A stretch of DNA of 21,194 nt from Elysia marginata (Eukaryota > Mollusca > Gastropoda > Plakobranchidae): positions 130,990 to 152,183 of the forward strand of contig BMAT01004532.1 in assembly GCA_019649035.1 (NCBI GenBank). The letters run 5' to 3'. Shown here piece by piece: positions 9,321 through 19,669 of this stretch (its first letter is position 1; each line of letters opens with the position of its first letter). The notes beneath the pieces are model-generated. The model ran no database searches. It was not told the DNA's origin and saw only the letters and a list, made by a program, of their open reading frames with translations. The position numbers and the translations under genes were made by a program.

Positions 9321-9572
9321 CTTGAAGTTGAATTATCTTTCATCAATATGTTCATTATAACTGTCTACCCAGACAGCTGCAGGCGGTTTTGCTTCATGCA
9401 AATAAAGCGAAAGTTGTGAACTGAGAACGAGAAAGTAGGGTAAGAGAAGAAAGGAACGTAAATAAATAGCTGGGTAAATTAATTCTTTCAAAGAGAAGAG
9501 GTGAGCGAGTATATTAAGTAAAAAAAAACAAAAGAGGAAGAGCGGAGGAAACAAGTTCAGAACTGTTCCACC

Positions 9573-9593
9573 AAAAAAAAAAAAAAAAAAAAA
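9573..9593 (+). repeat. Poly(A) tract, 21 bp
   Basis: An uninterrupted run of 21 A followed by A-rich sequence to about 9615. It may be the 3' tail of a retrotransposed sequence on the + strand, but I could not identify a parent sequence or flanking target-site duplication. Confidence 0.9.
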
Positions 9594-9615
9594 GAAACAA
9601 AAAGAAAACAAACTC

Positions 9616-10480
9616 GGAACGATATAATGAGTACTCGCGACACCAAGGCATAGGCGTACTCTTTATCTTGTCGCTTCGAACTTCAATGATTTAGGTTATA
9701 AGATGACCCATCTTGTATCTTTTTAATTATTTTCATAAACAACGAGCCAAAATTTTTTTTGGCAATCTGGTACGTACTGTACCAAACATCTCTGAAACAC
9801 CACATCATACTACTTGGAAAGCATTTTGATGAAACGGTCCGATATGAAAATAATTATCCAAAAGATAATCCAGCATATTTAATATAAACTCACTCCAAAT
9901 CTAACACGTTCCCATTTGAGCGAGCTTATGCTGAAAGCACGCAGCATTTGTGAAAAGTCTGTTGAATTATTTTGATACCAATCGTAAGATACATTACATA
10001 TTTCTCTCATATAGTTTCTCAAGCCTGTTACACGAGCACATGCTAAAATTTGAGACATATTTTATCATCCTCTTACATGTATTGCCATCTCGCCCATCAC
10101 TCGGTTTTATTCCAACATCTTCAAGGGTTGAACATAAAGCCTCCAGGAGGTCAAAGAAATAAAGTTAAGTAAAAGTTTCAAATTATCTAAATTGGTTTGA
10201 AAAAAAAATGTTTCAAGTAGATGTAAATGAAACACCAATTTTGCACTCTCGCAAGACTCCAGTCATAAATTTCAGTTTGTACCTTATCATAGAGAAGGTT
10301 TTCCTGACAACCCCTCCTTAAATGAAATAAACTTACTTTTGTTTTATGAAGGTATATAAAAGTAAGGTAAAAATGCTAGGTGAACATAATATGGCTTTAA
10401 CGTCTCAACATTTTTTCTCCACGAGATTTTTATCTCTTCATAGATATAAGCTTTTAATTTCCATTTTCTCTCTGGTTTAC
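9616..10480. other. AT-rich intergenic sequence, nothing recognised
   Basis: A 70-codon frame at 9950-10162 (+) starts with a non-ATG codon and has no recognisable domain. It is treated as chance. Confidence 0.5.
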
Positions 10481-10512
10481 AAAATGCGAACCCCCCCTGT
10501 ACCTGCGCATAG

Positions 10513-10725
10513 CTGGCTTTAATCTGGAAACTAACTTGGCAACCAAACCTCACCGCTGCAGTCTTTCTATCATTTAGGGAAACACTTAAAGGGATCAAGT
10601 TCAAAACACTTCATGCACGATTAAATCGCCAAGGCTGCATTGAAGAGCTTTTGATTAGCGCAGCTTGGAAAAGGCAAGATAAAAATCAGATCGCTGCCTT
10701 CGCTGCCAATGTTCTTGATGTTTAG
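10513..10725 (+). other. Open frame without ATG in a GC-richer patch, unrecognised
   Basis: The frame is open for 70 codons between TAG (10510-10512) and TAG (10723-10725). Its last 30 residues (…CIEELLISAAWKRQDKNQ… ending ANVLDV) look like an amphipathic helix. There is no ATG start, and no family is recognised. The minus strand is also open over 10344-10604. It might be a terminal exon or chance. Confidence 0.15.
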
Positions 10726-11013
10726 TGTGAAATGCAGCATGTACATTTAGGTCTCATTATAGCACCTTACGACGGAATATTCGGTAAATAACTTTTTTAA
10801 AATCTTTCGGCAGATATAGCTAAACATCTTTTCGGTGATATAGAATATCAGTGCGAAAATCGAAGGCCAAAATCATGTACGGTTTATTGAAGTAATTTAA
10901 GCAGGATCATAAAGGATGAGAGTGAAGTTAAATGATATTATTTTCTCCACTTTTCGCTTAACTTCACAAATGGTTTTCCCTTCTTTAACATTTGCAATGT
11001 CTTGTCTCCCCCT

Positions 11014-11220
11014 TATAAAATAGAAATGAGTTGTCGACCCAGTTCAACGACCTTACCGTCACTGTTGAGCTTTCTTTCCATTAAAGTACTGATCTAGCCT
11101 ATCATTCAACGTCATGGATAGATTAAGGCTTCAGTAAAGGTGAAAGGTCACTTTTCTCCGCTGACATGGCTTGACCTAAACAATGAGGCTCTTCAGCGCC
11201 AGTCGGTGGAGACTAAAAAG
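11014..11220 (+). promoter_or_regulatory. Candidate TATA promoter with DR1 element and tiny first exon
   Basis: TATAAAAT lies at 11014-11021 and an initiator-like CCCAGTTC at about 11038-11045, a normal TATA-to-start distance. Downstream are two very short upstream ORFs (ATG GAT … TAA from 11114, seven codons; ATG GCT TGA from 11166). Then comes an ATG in good context (AAACAATGAGG, ATG at 11183) that opens MRLFSASRWRLK before a GT donor-like site (AAAAAG|GTGAGAGC, cut after 11220). A direct repeat AGGTGA-A-AGGTCA (11138-11150) is a DR1 site of the kind bound by RXR/HNF4-type nuclear receptors. No following exon could be assigned, so the whole arrangement may be coincidence. Confidence 0.25.
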
Positions 11221-11470
11221 GTGAGAGCTTTTCGGCGCGCCCAGCTAGACGACGTGAGCCTGTGTGAGCTCTAACCTTTCTAGGGTCAGCGTGTTGAAAG
11301 ATGATGTTGCTACTCAAAGCACCCAAACACCGAACGGTTCTGTACACTTACCCATTCACGCCCACAACCAATCAACTTGTAGAATGATCGCGCTTTCGAC
11401 TTTCCCGAGAGCAAAGAATAATTTAGGAAGTTACGGCAAAGCTGGCTCTATTGAATGAGCCTTGCGTAAA
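11221..11470. other. GC-richer sequence, no gene recognised
   Basis: Includes a CpG-containing segment (CGGCGCGCCC near 11233) and a 64-codon + strand frame (11264-11458) that begins with GTG and matches no family that I know. Together with 11014-11220 it forms a patch of about 450 bp that is less AT-rich than its flanks. Confidence 0.35.
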
Positions 11471-12095
11471 CCGTTAGTCATAAAGAATTAGCGTTGGAGA
11501 CAATCTAAGATAAAGAGTAAACTACTCACAGTGGCAAAATTCGTTGGTTAATTCACATTTCGCAAGCTCAACATCAACCACTGATATATTGTGATTCATC
11601 AATTATTATTCACCGCTTTCCTCTGAGCTGCAAAATTCTAGATACCACTCATGTGATTCCATGCGAATTTGTTTTTAAAATGTTTAAATAGCTATGTTTC
11701 GAATTACTCAAGTGAACTTGAGTGACAAATGCGGGGCTTTTTCAACTGAAATTTTTTTTATCTTAGTCGCATTTTGAAAAAAAAAGACAAAATCCCAATA
11801 AGACTAAAATCAAATACTCTCCGGAAAGTGGAGAAGAAAACAATAAAAAAATTATTGGTTTGGAATGGATTGTCAGCCTGTAAAAGCTACATGTAAGGGA
11901 TCGGTTTTGTTAGTTGTTACGCGACACTTACTTACCTGGCCAAATGAACTCAATCAAATCTAAAAGATTCAAGTGGCAAAAATATTAATAAAAATCAACT
12001 GAAAAGTAATGATAAGGAAACAATTTGCCTTAAAAATGGGAAAATCAAGTGTTTAGAGGAGTCTTAGCTAACTAGAAAGTTGGTCCCCATAAACC
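11471..12095. other. AT-rich intergenic sequence with a short palindrome
   Basis: No gene recognised. ACTCAAGT-GA-ACTTGAGT (11706-11723) is a perfect 8-bp inverted repeat with a 2-nt spacer. A strong donor-like AGGTAAGTAAGTG on the minus strand at about 11927-11939 has no identifiable exon before it. Confidence 0.5.
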
Positions 12096-12330
12096 TCAAT
12101 TACAGCTTGGCTCTCCAGGAATAACTGGTTTGGGCAGGACGTGAACTGAAATAGCCCTGGTGAAATCAAGCGAGGCTTCGAGCTGCCCACCTACCTCTCT
12201 CTGCCGACATGAACTTGAAACAAAGTGACTTTTCCTCGGTCTAGAACTAGACAGCTTGAGTTATGTTTGACGTCCCCCCGAGTCTGCCCGGCAGTCTCAG
12301 TTGAGTACACCGGAAACTGATTGGGAAACG
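12096..12330. other. GC-richer patch with short palindromes, unassigned
   Basis: This patch contains GTCTAG-AA-CTAGAC (about 12239-12252) and CTGCC-C-GGCAG (about 12284-12294), and a TGACGTCC near-CRE at about 12267. No long open frame or known RNA is visible. Possibly regulatory or an eroded repeat. Confidence 0.3.
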
Positions 12331-12739
12331 CTAAAATGTGTTTTCTGTTGACTTTCATTTCTTTTTACATTAACGTGATATGATTACGATTAAGTAAGAA
12401 ATTACAAGAAATTTTAAAAAAATATAGCAGTTCCTTCCTTGTTACTTACGCTTAAAGTTAATGATCAGAAAATAACGTACAATACTCACATAAACCATAT
12501 CAGGACAGATCTTAAAGATAAAAGGAAGAAGTTTAATTTTGAATATGATTAACTGTCAAAAAGAGTAGAAATGCTATTGGGCAGACCAGATTAAAGATTT
12601 AGGACCCCCAGAGGTGTAGTTGATTTCAAAAAGCGCTGAATAGCCCGGCTCCACTTCATCGCTCTCACTCTGCCTTACATTGTATCTATTATTCCTTTTT
12701 CATAGCTTCACGTTGCCATCGTTGCTAGTCCAGCATTTT

Positions 12740-12785
12740 CTTAGCACCTCTGCCTCTCTTTCTCTCTCTTCTCTTCATTAGGTTC
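12740..12785. repeat. CT-rich low-complexity tract
   Basis: TCTC-rich sequence (…CTCTCTTTCTCTCTCTTCTCTTC…). It gives an artefactual Glu/Lys/Arg-rich open frame on the minus strand (12741-12938). Confidence 0.8.
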
Positions 12786-13600
12786 TCCCCTGATTTCGTT
12801 GTTTTTCCTATATCTGCATAATAGAGACTTAAAATGTCCATCATCTATGCGCATAATTGTAAGTCTGATTTTATGTCTTAGCGCCTGTTTTTCTATCCCT
12901 CTCTTTAACCCTCTGTCCTTTCTATATCTTACCTTCAACTGCGGTTTTCATTTCAGTCGCCTTCATTTTATTGACCCCTTTACTCAATCGGTAACTTATT
13001 CTGACCTGTGCACCGAGCATAAGCTTACAGGCTGAATAGCGCTCTTTATGTTTAAAGCCGTTTACCGGTAATTTTATTTTTCGAATGCAGTGTTTTTAAA
13101 TTTTGTGTTGGTTATTGTTTCATGGAAAAAAAAAAGATAATCTTTTGTCTTAAAAGATTCAGATTAGTTTAGAATAAAAGACATTTAAAAACGAGTTTTG
13201 TTTGGTAAAAGTCTCATCTCCGTATCGATTTATTTTTACCTTATTATTTTTAACGAGATACGGCAGGCTTTCCGATTCAGTAACAAAACCTTTGTAACCG
13301 CCTTTTTTCTTCCTTGCTCGCTTTCCAATGAACAGAGTCGCTGGGATAGAGAAGGGCAACGTTCGGCTACTTACTTTCAAATAAGCCAAATTGGATTTCC
13401 ACCTCACTCTGTGTGATAATGTTCAATAAATCTTCTTTTGCCTCTATACTTAAATGAGAAGCCATTTACCTTTTTCATAGATGCTGCGATAGATTTAGGA
13501 GGAAACATAGAGCAAATGATAAAAAAGAAACTGTCGCAAATGAACAGAAAATTTTGAGTAAGGAGAAAAGAACATTGCGAAATGAACGAAAACTTCTTGG
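12786..13600. other. AT-rich intergenic sequence, nothing recognised
   Basis: Several open frames of 70-80 codons occur on both strands at 12799-13035 and 13159-13416. They overlap each other, lack domains and are treated as chance. Confidence 0.45.
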
Positions 13601-13602
13601 TT

Positions 13603-13815
13603 TTATTTCCTGTTTGTATAGCATTCCTTGCCAGCTTTCTTTGCCCTGAGGTTCTCTATCTTAATACATGTATTGATTATTCCGTAAAATGACTTGGACT
13701 GTTTTGTTCCTGGGTCTTTTCTTACTCTTGCTTTTTCAGTTATAAGATCTTCATATTTTTCTTTAACTTTCTTGCCTGTGAACACCTGAACGTTATTGTC
13801 TGATGACTTGAACAC
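13603..13815 (-). pseudogene. Possible Myb/SANT-like DNA-binding domain fragment
   Basis: A 70-codon frame on the minus strand that begins at GTG and is preceded by an in-frame TGA five codons upstream, so it has no proper start. Residues 13-32 include TGKKVKEKYEDLITEKARV. This resembles the third helix region of Myb/SANT-like or MADF-type domains, where a 'G.(Q/K)(V/C)(K/R).KY..L..EY…' pattern is common in animal and transposon-derived proteins. The rest is basic (Lys 15 of 70 or so). There are no N-terminal helices and no neighbouring exon. The resemblance is by eye only; it could be a relic of a Harbinger-type accessory gene or chance. Confidence 0.25.
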
Positions 13816-14100
13816 TATCCTCGAACTTCATATTTGTTTAATATTTGATTGCTGTAAAGTTTGAATTATAAAAAAAGTTATCAGAAATATTATGTCAGTA
13901 GTTTGTAGAGACGTTTACATGTTGGTCGATTGTCCTTTCAAGAGTTAAGACTAATAAGCCTAATTAAGTACCAGTATGCCGCTTTTTAAATCAAATTATT
14001 TTTATGGATAATCGACGCTGAATTTCATATTCTATCTTTCATATTGTTCTTAATTTTGGTAGGAGCAAACGAAAACAAACATTTCTCCTAAGATTGTTTT
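13816..14100. other. AT-rich intergenic sequence, nothing recognised
   Basis: No feature supported. Confidence 0.5.
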
Positions 14101-14102
14101 CA

Positions 14103-14245
14103 TGTATCTTCCTTTGTCTCTCATTCTCTCTTCTCATTCAATTATCCTCTGTTTTAACAGCTTGCCCCTTTCTACCACCCTCTTTTTATACTTATCTCAC
14201 TCTCTCTATCTCTTTTATTCTTACTTTCCCTCTCTTCTAAACTTT
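14103..14245. repeat. CT-rich low-complexity tract
   Basis: A pyrimidine-rich stretch (TCTC, CTTT, CTCTCTATCTC) producing a meaningless Leu/Ser/Phe-rich frame. It may be an old degenerate (CT)n microsatellite. Confidence 0.7.
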
Positions 14246-14599
14246 CTTTACAAATTACTCGTAAGAATTTGTCACCTTTGTGTTTTAACCACATAGTCGC
14301 ATTGTCTCTTTTTCGTTTGTTTACTCATGCTGTACCCCTCTGTCACAAACACGATTCCCTTGACTGATACAGTAGGCTAAACTTTGAAAATTATAGACCT
14401 CCTAGAATTTTGATGATTTCTCAGAAACTCACAGCATCGGCCTGTTTCTAAATAAGCTCTGTTTAAAAAAAGTTCTGCATTCGATCCAAAGAAAAAAGGA
14501 AACTTGCCCTAAAGTCTCTCCGCAAGGTCTCTCAAATCCTTATTTGTACCTTTTTAACTTCGCAACTACTGGTTTTTCTTGTCCTTTATTCTGGATTTT

Positions 14600-15705
14600 T
14601 TCTGTGTATCTATCTTTTTTTCTTCGTCTTTCAACCACCAGGAAGCACAGACCGCCAACAAAGGTCCTCCACATTATTCTGTCTTGTGCCATCTCTTCCA
14701 GTTCTTTCTATGTCTTCTCTGCCGTTACCTCAGCCTCTTTTTCTCCCCTCCACGTCACTCTTAGCCTCCTACTGGCACTATGGTCCTTTTCTTTATCTCC
14801 TCCTTCATTGGCTATTGCTTTGTCCTTTCGTACAAGTTTGATCTACTGATGATTGCAGGCCAGTGATGTTTACTGATAGTTCGTCTCATACACCTGTTGC
14901 TGAAGGACTGGAGTTTCTATAGTAATGTCTTGTTGGTTCCCCGTGTCTCTGGTAGAGTAAGACTGCCTTCACGTTTAAGTTAAAGATCTGAAAGATCTTT
15001 ATCTTCGCCCTTTCCTTGGTGCTCTTACTGGACCATAACCTTACTTTGACGGGATTTTTAAAATCTGTTTATTTTTGTCTTTCTCTACTCCTTACTCTTT
15101 GTTGATGGTACTTCCGAGGTAAGTGGACCTGTTAACATTATCTAATTCCTCATTCTCTACCGTGACTAGTTTGTTGTTGTTAGTTTTAGTATAAATATTT
15201 TTGAAGTTGAGTTCACGATGGAAGTCTTCTCTTGCATTTTTTTATGGTTTTGGGAGAGCAATGCAATGTCATCGGCAAAGACAAAGTCCAAATGACTTGC
15301 TAATGTCCATTGAATTACTTGTTGTTACCCGCCAGTTGAGCTTCTCATAATATATTCAACATCTAGAAGAAACAAAAATGGCAATAAAGGGCAGTCCTGC
15401 CTTATAACCAGATAAGGGGCACCTGTTAATTCTTCTACATGAATAACTCTTGCTGTTGTGCCGTCATACATGATAATTATATATGATCATTGCTTATTAG
15501 GTCTGCCAACTTATGGGGTACTTCAAAATGTCTAAAAAAATTCCATACACTTTCCCTGTCCACAATGTCAAAAAACTTCTCAAACCGAACAAAATTCACA
15601 AATGCATACAGAATAGGGTTTCGCCCCAGCGATTGCTCTGCGTTGATTAGGAGTATTGCTATTTTGTCTGCTACGGCTCGCTCCTAATTCGTTAAGGCCT
15701 TCTTG
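14600..15705 (-). mobile_element. Decayed, 5'-truncated LINE (RTE-like endonuclease/reverse-transcriptase element)
   Basis: Read on the minus strand, from high to low coordinates: AVADKIAILLINAEQSLGRN (about 15610-15680) and then FDIVDRESVW, which fit the RT finger/palm blocks; YDGTTARV (15445-15468); a degraded 'QGCPLSP-like' block, QDCPLLPFLFLLD; the catalytic FADDIALLSQN (FADDI at 15265-15279); TVENEELDNVNRSTYLGS followed by TINKE (TYLGSTINKE at 15095-15124); NVKAVLLY; HWPAIISRSNLYERTKQ; and the C-terminal MAQDRIMWRTFVGGLC (within 14645-14704), ending at TGA (14631-14633). Block order and spacing match LINE ORF2 C-terminal halves of the RTE type common in molluscs and fish. Frames change repeatedly and stops interrupt it, so it is dead. 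Homology stops near 15705 inside the RT domain, the usual 5' truncation. The AG-rich stretch just past the stop (minus strand, about 14600-14630) may be the 3' tail. Confidence 0.88.
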
Positions 15706-15880
15706 TTTTCTGTTTCTGTCCATCTATTTCTCCCTCTCTTTTTGTCTGCCCGCTGCCTAAGCCGTTCTGCCTGTTTGTCCTTTGTTTTATTCTGTCTGTC
15801 CCTACTTTTTAGATCTGATCTGGCTCTCTCTACCTCTCTCTCTCTTGTCTATACCCATGGCTGCTGTTATGCGTCTTTTT
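15706..15880. repeat. CT-rich low-complexity tract next to the LINE truncation point
   Basis: Pyrimidine-rich sequence with CTGTCTGTC and CTCTCTCTC runs begins where LINE similarity ends. It encodes only Ser/Leu-rich artefacts. Confidence 0.65.
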
Positions 15881-16300
15881 ATCTATATATGTAGCTTTAT
15901 GTTTTATTTCTTTGGAGAAAATTCAAATATCGTTTTTCAGACATTCTTTTAACATACACTATCTCTACTCACACTCCTTAACCACCCTTTCCCCACCTAT
16001 CTCGTCTTTCCCTTGATCAGTTCGATCGAAGCCCTCCAACACGCGCTTTTACTTTCTCCTCATTCTGTTCAGTTGAATGCATTCGCTGTTAGACCAGTTT
16101 GCTGGGTTCGCCTTCAAAGGAACCTTAAATTCACAAATCTCGTTTTGTCATTGACTTGTTTTTCACCCATGTTCTTTACAAGTTCCACTGGAGAACATCC
16201 AATGCAGGGTGGTTTCAAAGTTATTTTATACTTTCAGGGTCGATGAAAAATAGTTAAATCAGTTTACACTCTTTTTTGATTCTAAAGCTTATAACCGCTA
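15881..16300. other. Unassigned sequence
   Basis: A 77-codon + frame (16013-16246) starts from a non-ATG codon and matches no family I recognise. I see no LINE similarity here on the minus strand, so it is not obviously the 5' part of the adjacent LINE. Confidence 0.4.
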
Positions 16301-16312
16301 TGACTTTTGAAA

Positions 16313-16382
16313 AACAATTCTAAAAAACCAAACCAAACAAAAAACCAATAACAAAAAAAAACAAAAAAAACGACAACAAAAC
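16313..16382. repeat. A/C-only low-complexity tract
   Basis: About 70 bp made almost entirely of A with scattered C (CAAACCAAACAAAAAACC…ACAAAAAAAACG). It could be a poly(A)-derived simple repeat. Confidence 0.75.
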
Positions 16383-16429
16383 TCAACGCTTTAAAAGGCC
16401 TCAGATGATACATCTCGTTAATAAAATGC

Positions 16430-16847
16430 TTGCAAGTTACCAACGTATTCATAATGATGTGCAACATCAGAAAATGCCGTAAGTTGCACTATCGTTCTCT
16501 TCTGTTGATAAAAGTGACGTTCTCTCAGTTAAAAGAAAAACAGATGCTCAAAGTTTTACCAGATTTCAGACACTCAAAAGTTTTACCCGGTTTAGATAAA
16601 TGGTTTCTACTTACCTTTTGAAAATTGTTTACAGATGTACTCTCAAAATGCTAAAATAAGATATTTTTCTCTGTCACAAAAAGGTTTAAAGCGTGAAATT
16701 ATTTCTCTGAATAAGCTGAGGGGAAAGAGGCTGTTTGATGAGGTTCAAAACAAAAAACTGAAGAGAAAAGAAGAAAAAGGCAGAGAAAATTATTATAAAA
16801 AGTTTTTTTATAGACCTGTCGACATAATTGCTCATATGTCTCAATAA
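16430..16847 (+). other. Two consecutive unrecognised open frames
   Basis: A 63-codon frame (16430-16621, non-ATG start) is followed 13 bp later by a 70-codon frame with an ATG (16635-16847). The second ATG directly follows TTGTTTACAG, which resembles a splice acceptor. Its product is lysine/arginine-rich (…NKLRGKRLFDEVQNKKLKRK…) with no known domain. The region is AT-rich like the flanks, so chance is likely. Confidence 0.15.
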
Positions 16848-19640
16848 AAATTAATTTGAACGTTTATTATCTTAAGAATTAAAATGTTTTTGATGGACAC
16901 CTATTTTCTCCACCATTCCTCCTACTTTAAGTAGCCTCTCACTACGCCTTCTTTATGAGTAAAAATGTTTTACTTTAATATGAATTTAACCTGACATTAA
17001 TCCTTTAACCCTTCATTTTGTTGAATGGAATTTACACATACATGGCTAAAAGAACCTAACAGAAAAAAACTTATATTCAACCTAAACTTTATCTTTATAG
17101 ACCTGTTAGGTTGTGTTTGTAAAGTGGTTTAGACTTAAATTGCATATTGAGATTCGCAAACATTTGTTTAGACTTACAGAGATGAGCTTCAAGCAAACGA
17201 AATCTTCTTTTTCTTATCGTATAGCACCTTCAGAATTGCAGAACCGCAGTGGTTGAATAGATTAAACAGTAAGCAATTGAAAATCACTGAATAGAAAAGA
17301 TGAATTAGCATAAACCTGTATAAGTCGACGGTGAAGCATACTGATAATGTTGATGGCTGAACATTTCATAGATCAAACTCGTTTTGAAAGATTTTGACTC
17401 TCGAGATAAAATGGGAAACTTTGATTCAGCCAAGCATAACAACGAGTTAGCATCAAAACTGACATGATTCAATGGCGATTATGTCATTCCGTTCGAGCTC
17501 TGTTCAGAGTCATCCGATAAACCCGATGACATGCCGACACTTTCACAACAAAAAATGTTTCTTTTGAATTCAAATTCGTCCTGTATCATCACAATTTGTG
17601 GGTTTTATGAAACGGAACAGTTTAAGAAAATTTTTTTCATACCCTACTCTTATAGTAGATGTCGGATAGAATGTCTTCTTGTTGATTGTCGAACTTAATT
17701 CCACACATCTTGTAATTATCGCCCTATGTCCTCACTCAAAATTCTTGACAAGTGCAAACCAGAATAACAAAAGCTCTTACAGCTTTAGACGCCTATCATT
17801 CTTGATGGACATAGAGCAGACTAGGAGCTATCCTCTTTTAGATTAGTTTGTGCCATATTTCAGCTTTCGAGTCTTCGCAGATATACTGCACATATATCAT
17901 TGTTCATATTGAGTCAGTACAAAAATAAGGTAGGGGTAGGCTAAAGAATCACTAACCCACTGTGACAAGGCCTCCTTACTACCTCTCCAGTGAAAAGCAG
18001 GGACACACCTTATAAAGAAATCCATCCTATCTAACGCTAGTTCTCCACTATCATGACCCTTGAGCTTAAGAGTTTACCAAAATAAAATCTTAAGGAACAT
18101 TTTCTCCGAATATGGTTTTTAGAGGTTTCAGAAATTCATCTTGCTATTTGGTTTTTACCGACCAAGGGAAAACAATCGAGAAGCAATCCCGAAAACCATT
18201 AGTGTCGGGGGTAAGAAAATCGCATTATTGTGTTTTCAGAGGTCACATGGCATCTTCGTCACATTTTTGACGTCCCGGTGTTCTTCTACTAGTGGAACTG
18301 CTCAGGATGGTTGAAGAATCTTTTTCTTATAGTGTCAGATAGGCTTTTTCTTATGATCCCAGTAAAGACTAACTATGAGATTGAATTTGTATCAGAACTC
18401 TCATCTCAATCTGGTAATGAAAATCCATATATGGATCTCCATTACAATAATCAAAGGCTGAGCCCTAAACAAGGGATTAGTTGTCGATAAGAGCAAAGGG
18501 GATTGCATACCGGCGCCAAGCGAACAGTCAGAATGCAATAACAGTATCAATCAAGAAGTCAAAAAACGTGTAATCGGCTATCGATTATAGGATAATTTTT
18601 TTTCTCTCACGGAAGCTCTACATTTTCTCAAAATAATGAGCGAAAACTTTGCCTGTCCACGTGAATTTAACCATGGTAGAGCCATGCTATTTACGCCTAA
18701 AAGTAAAAGACTGCTATTTTAGTTGTACCGCAAAAAGAAATTTCGAGAAGGGAGGGCCAATTTATCATGTGCACGGACAAAGAAGGGAAAATCTTTCAGC
18801 TTCTCGAAATGTTGTTGATAATTGAATAATAAGCGACCTTGTAATAATTTATTTTCCACTTTTGCATAACGATCGTCTCTTCAGAGAATGTTATAGTACA
18901 CATTATATCTGTGTCAGAAAAAGAAGAAAGACGATACTAAATGCACAGATTTTTTTCTTTCCGAAGTCTTTGGTTATTGACTGCAAGGAAAAGAATATGA
19001 ACATGACAATGAATCCTAGAGCACATAAAACTAAGAGAGAAAGTCAATTTGAAAGTGAGTGACGAAAAAGACTAACTTTTGTACAAAGCCTGAACTTTCA
19101 TCAAAGTCATTCGTGACTGAGAAGTTCAAGACAACTTTTAAGATTTTTAAGACTGTGCAAAACTACCATAGTACCTCAACTATTAGTACTTATTGGTTGG
19201 CATTTTGAAAGAGACTCTCTTTCCTGTTTTTCCTGCGATTGACAATGCAAGGCAGAATGATGAAGCCAGCCTTGTGAAAGATATGGCGTGGTACCGGTAT
19301 GTCCTTGTTCCCGAGAGAGATTGAGGGAGACAAACATGATACTTATTGCTGTTCAGCTTTACCCTAAGAACGTATGAACGACCTTCCTTTTGGTGTCAAC
19401 AAGTTTCAATTTGGGGATCTCTAGAAAATATTGAACTTTGGATTAAATCACACCTTTCTGCAATTCTCATTTCAAACATGATGAGTTCAGAGATCTATCG
19501 TCTTTCGATTGAGTAAATCAAGGAAAAGTAGGTTGACTTTCTCTCAACTAACTAAGCTCACTTAACTAAATGATTTGTATCCATCTTTGACCGATTCCAA
19601 ACAGAGACCAAGCCTTTGAAAAACAGTGAAGCCACAGGTT
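16848..19640. other. Long AT-rich intergenic stretch, nothing recognised
   Basis: About 2.8 kb without a supported gene, RNA or mobile element. A 66-codon frame at 18862-19062 and a 45-codon open stretch near 19182-19320 have no recognisable features. A TGACGTCC near-CRE lies at about 18267 and a CACGTG core at about 18658-18663. Confidence 0.5.
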
Positions 19641-19669
19641 AGTGCTACATCATTGATTTTCTAAGCACC

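Noticed and set aside
9333..9611. 92-codon minus-strand frame starting with a run of phenylalanines
   Set aside because: It begins in the poly(A)/poly(T) tract and shows no domain.
12741..12938. Arg/Lys-rich minus-strand frame resembling a nuclear protein tail
   Set aside because: Its composition comes from the CT-rich low-complexity tract.
14544..14849. 101-codon + strand frame rich in Ser/Leu/Phe
   Set aside because: It overlaps the LINE C-terminal block in antisense and a pyrimidine-rich stretch; no start context and no domain.
15490..15687. 65-codon + strand open frame
   Set aside because: It is the antisense shadow of the LINE reverse-transcriptase block on the minus strand.
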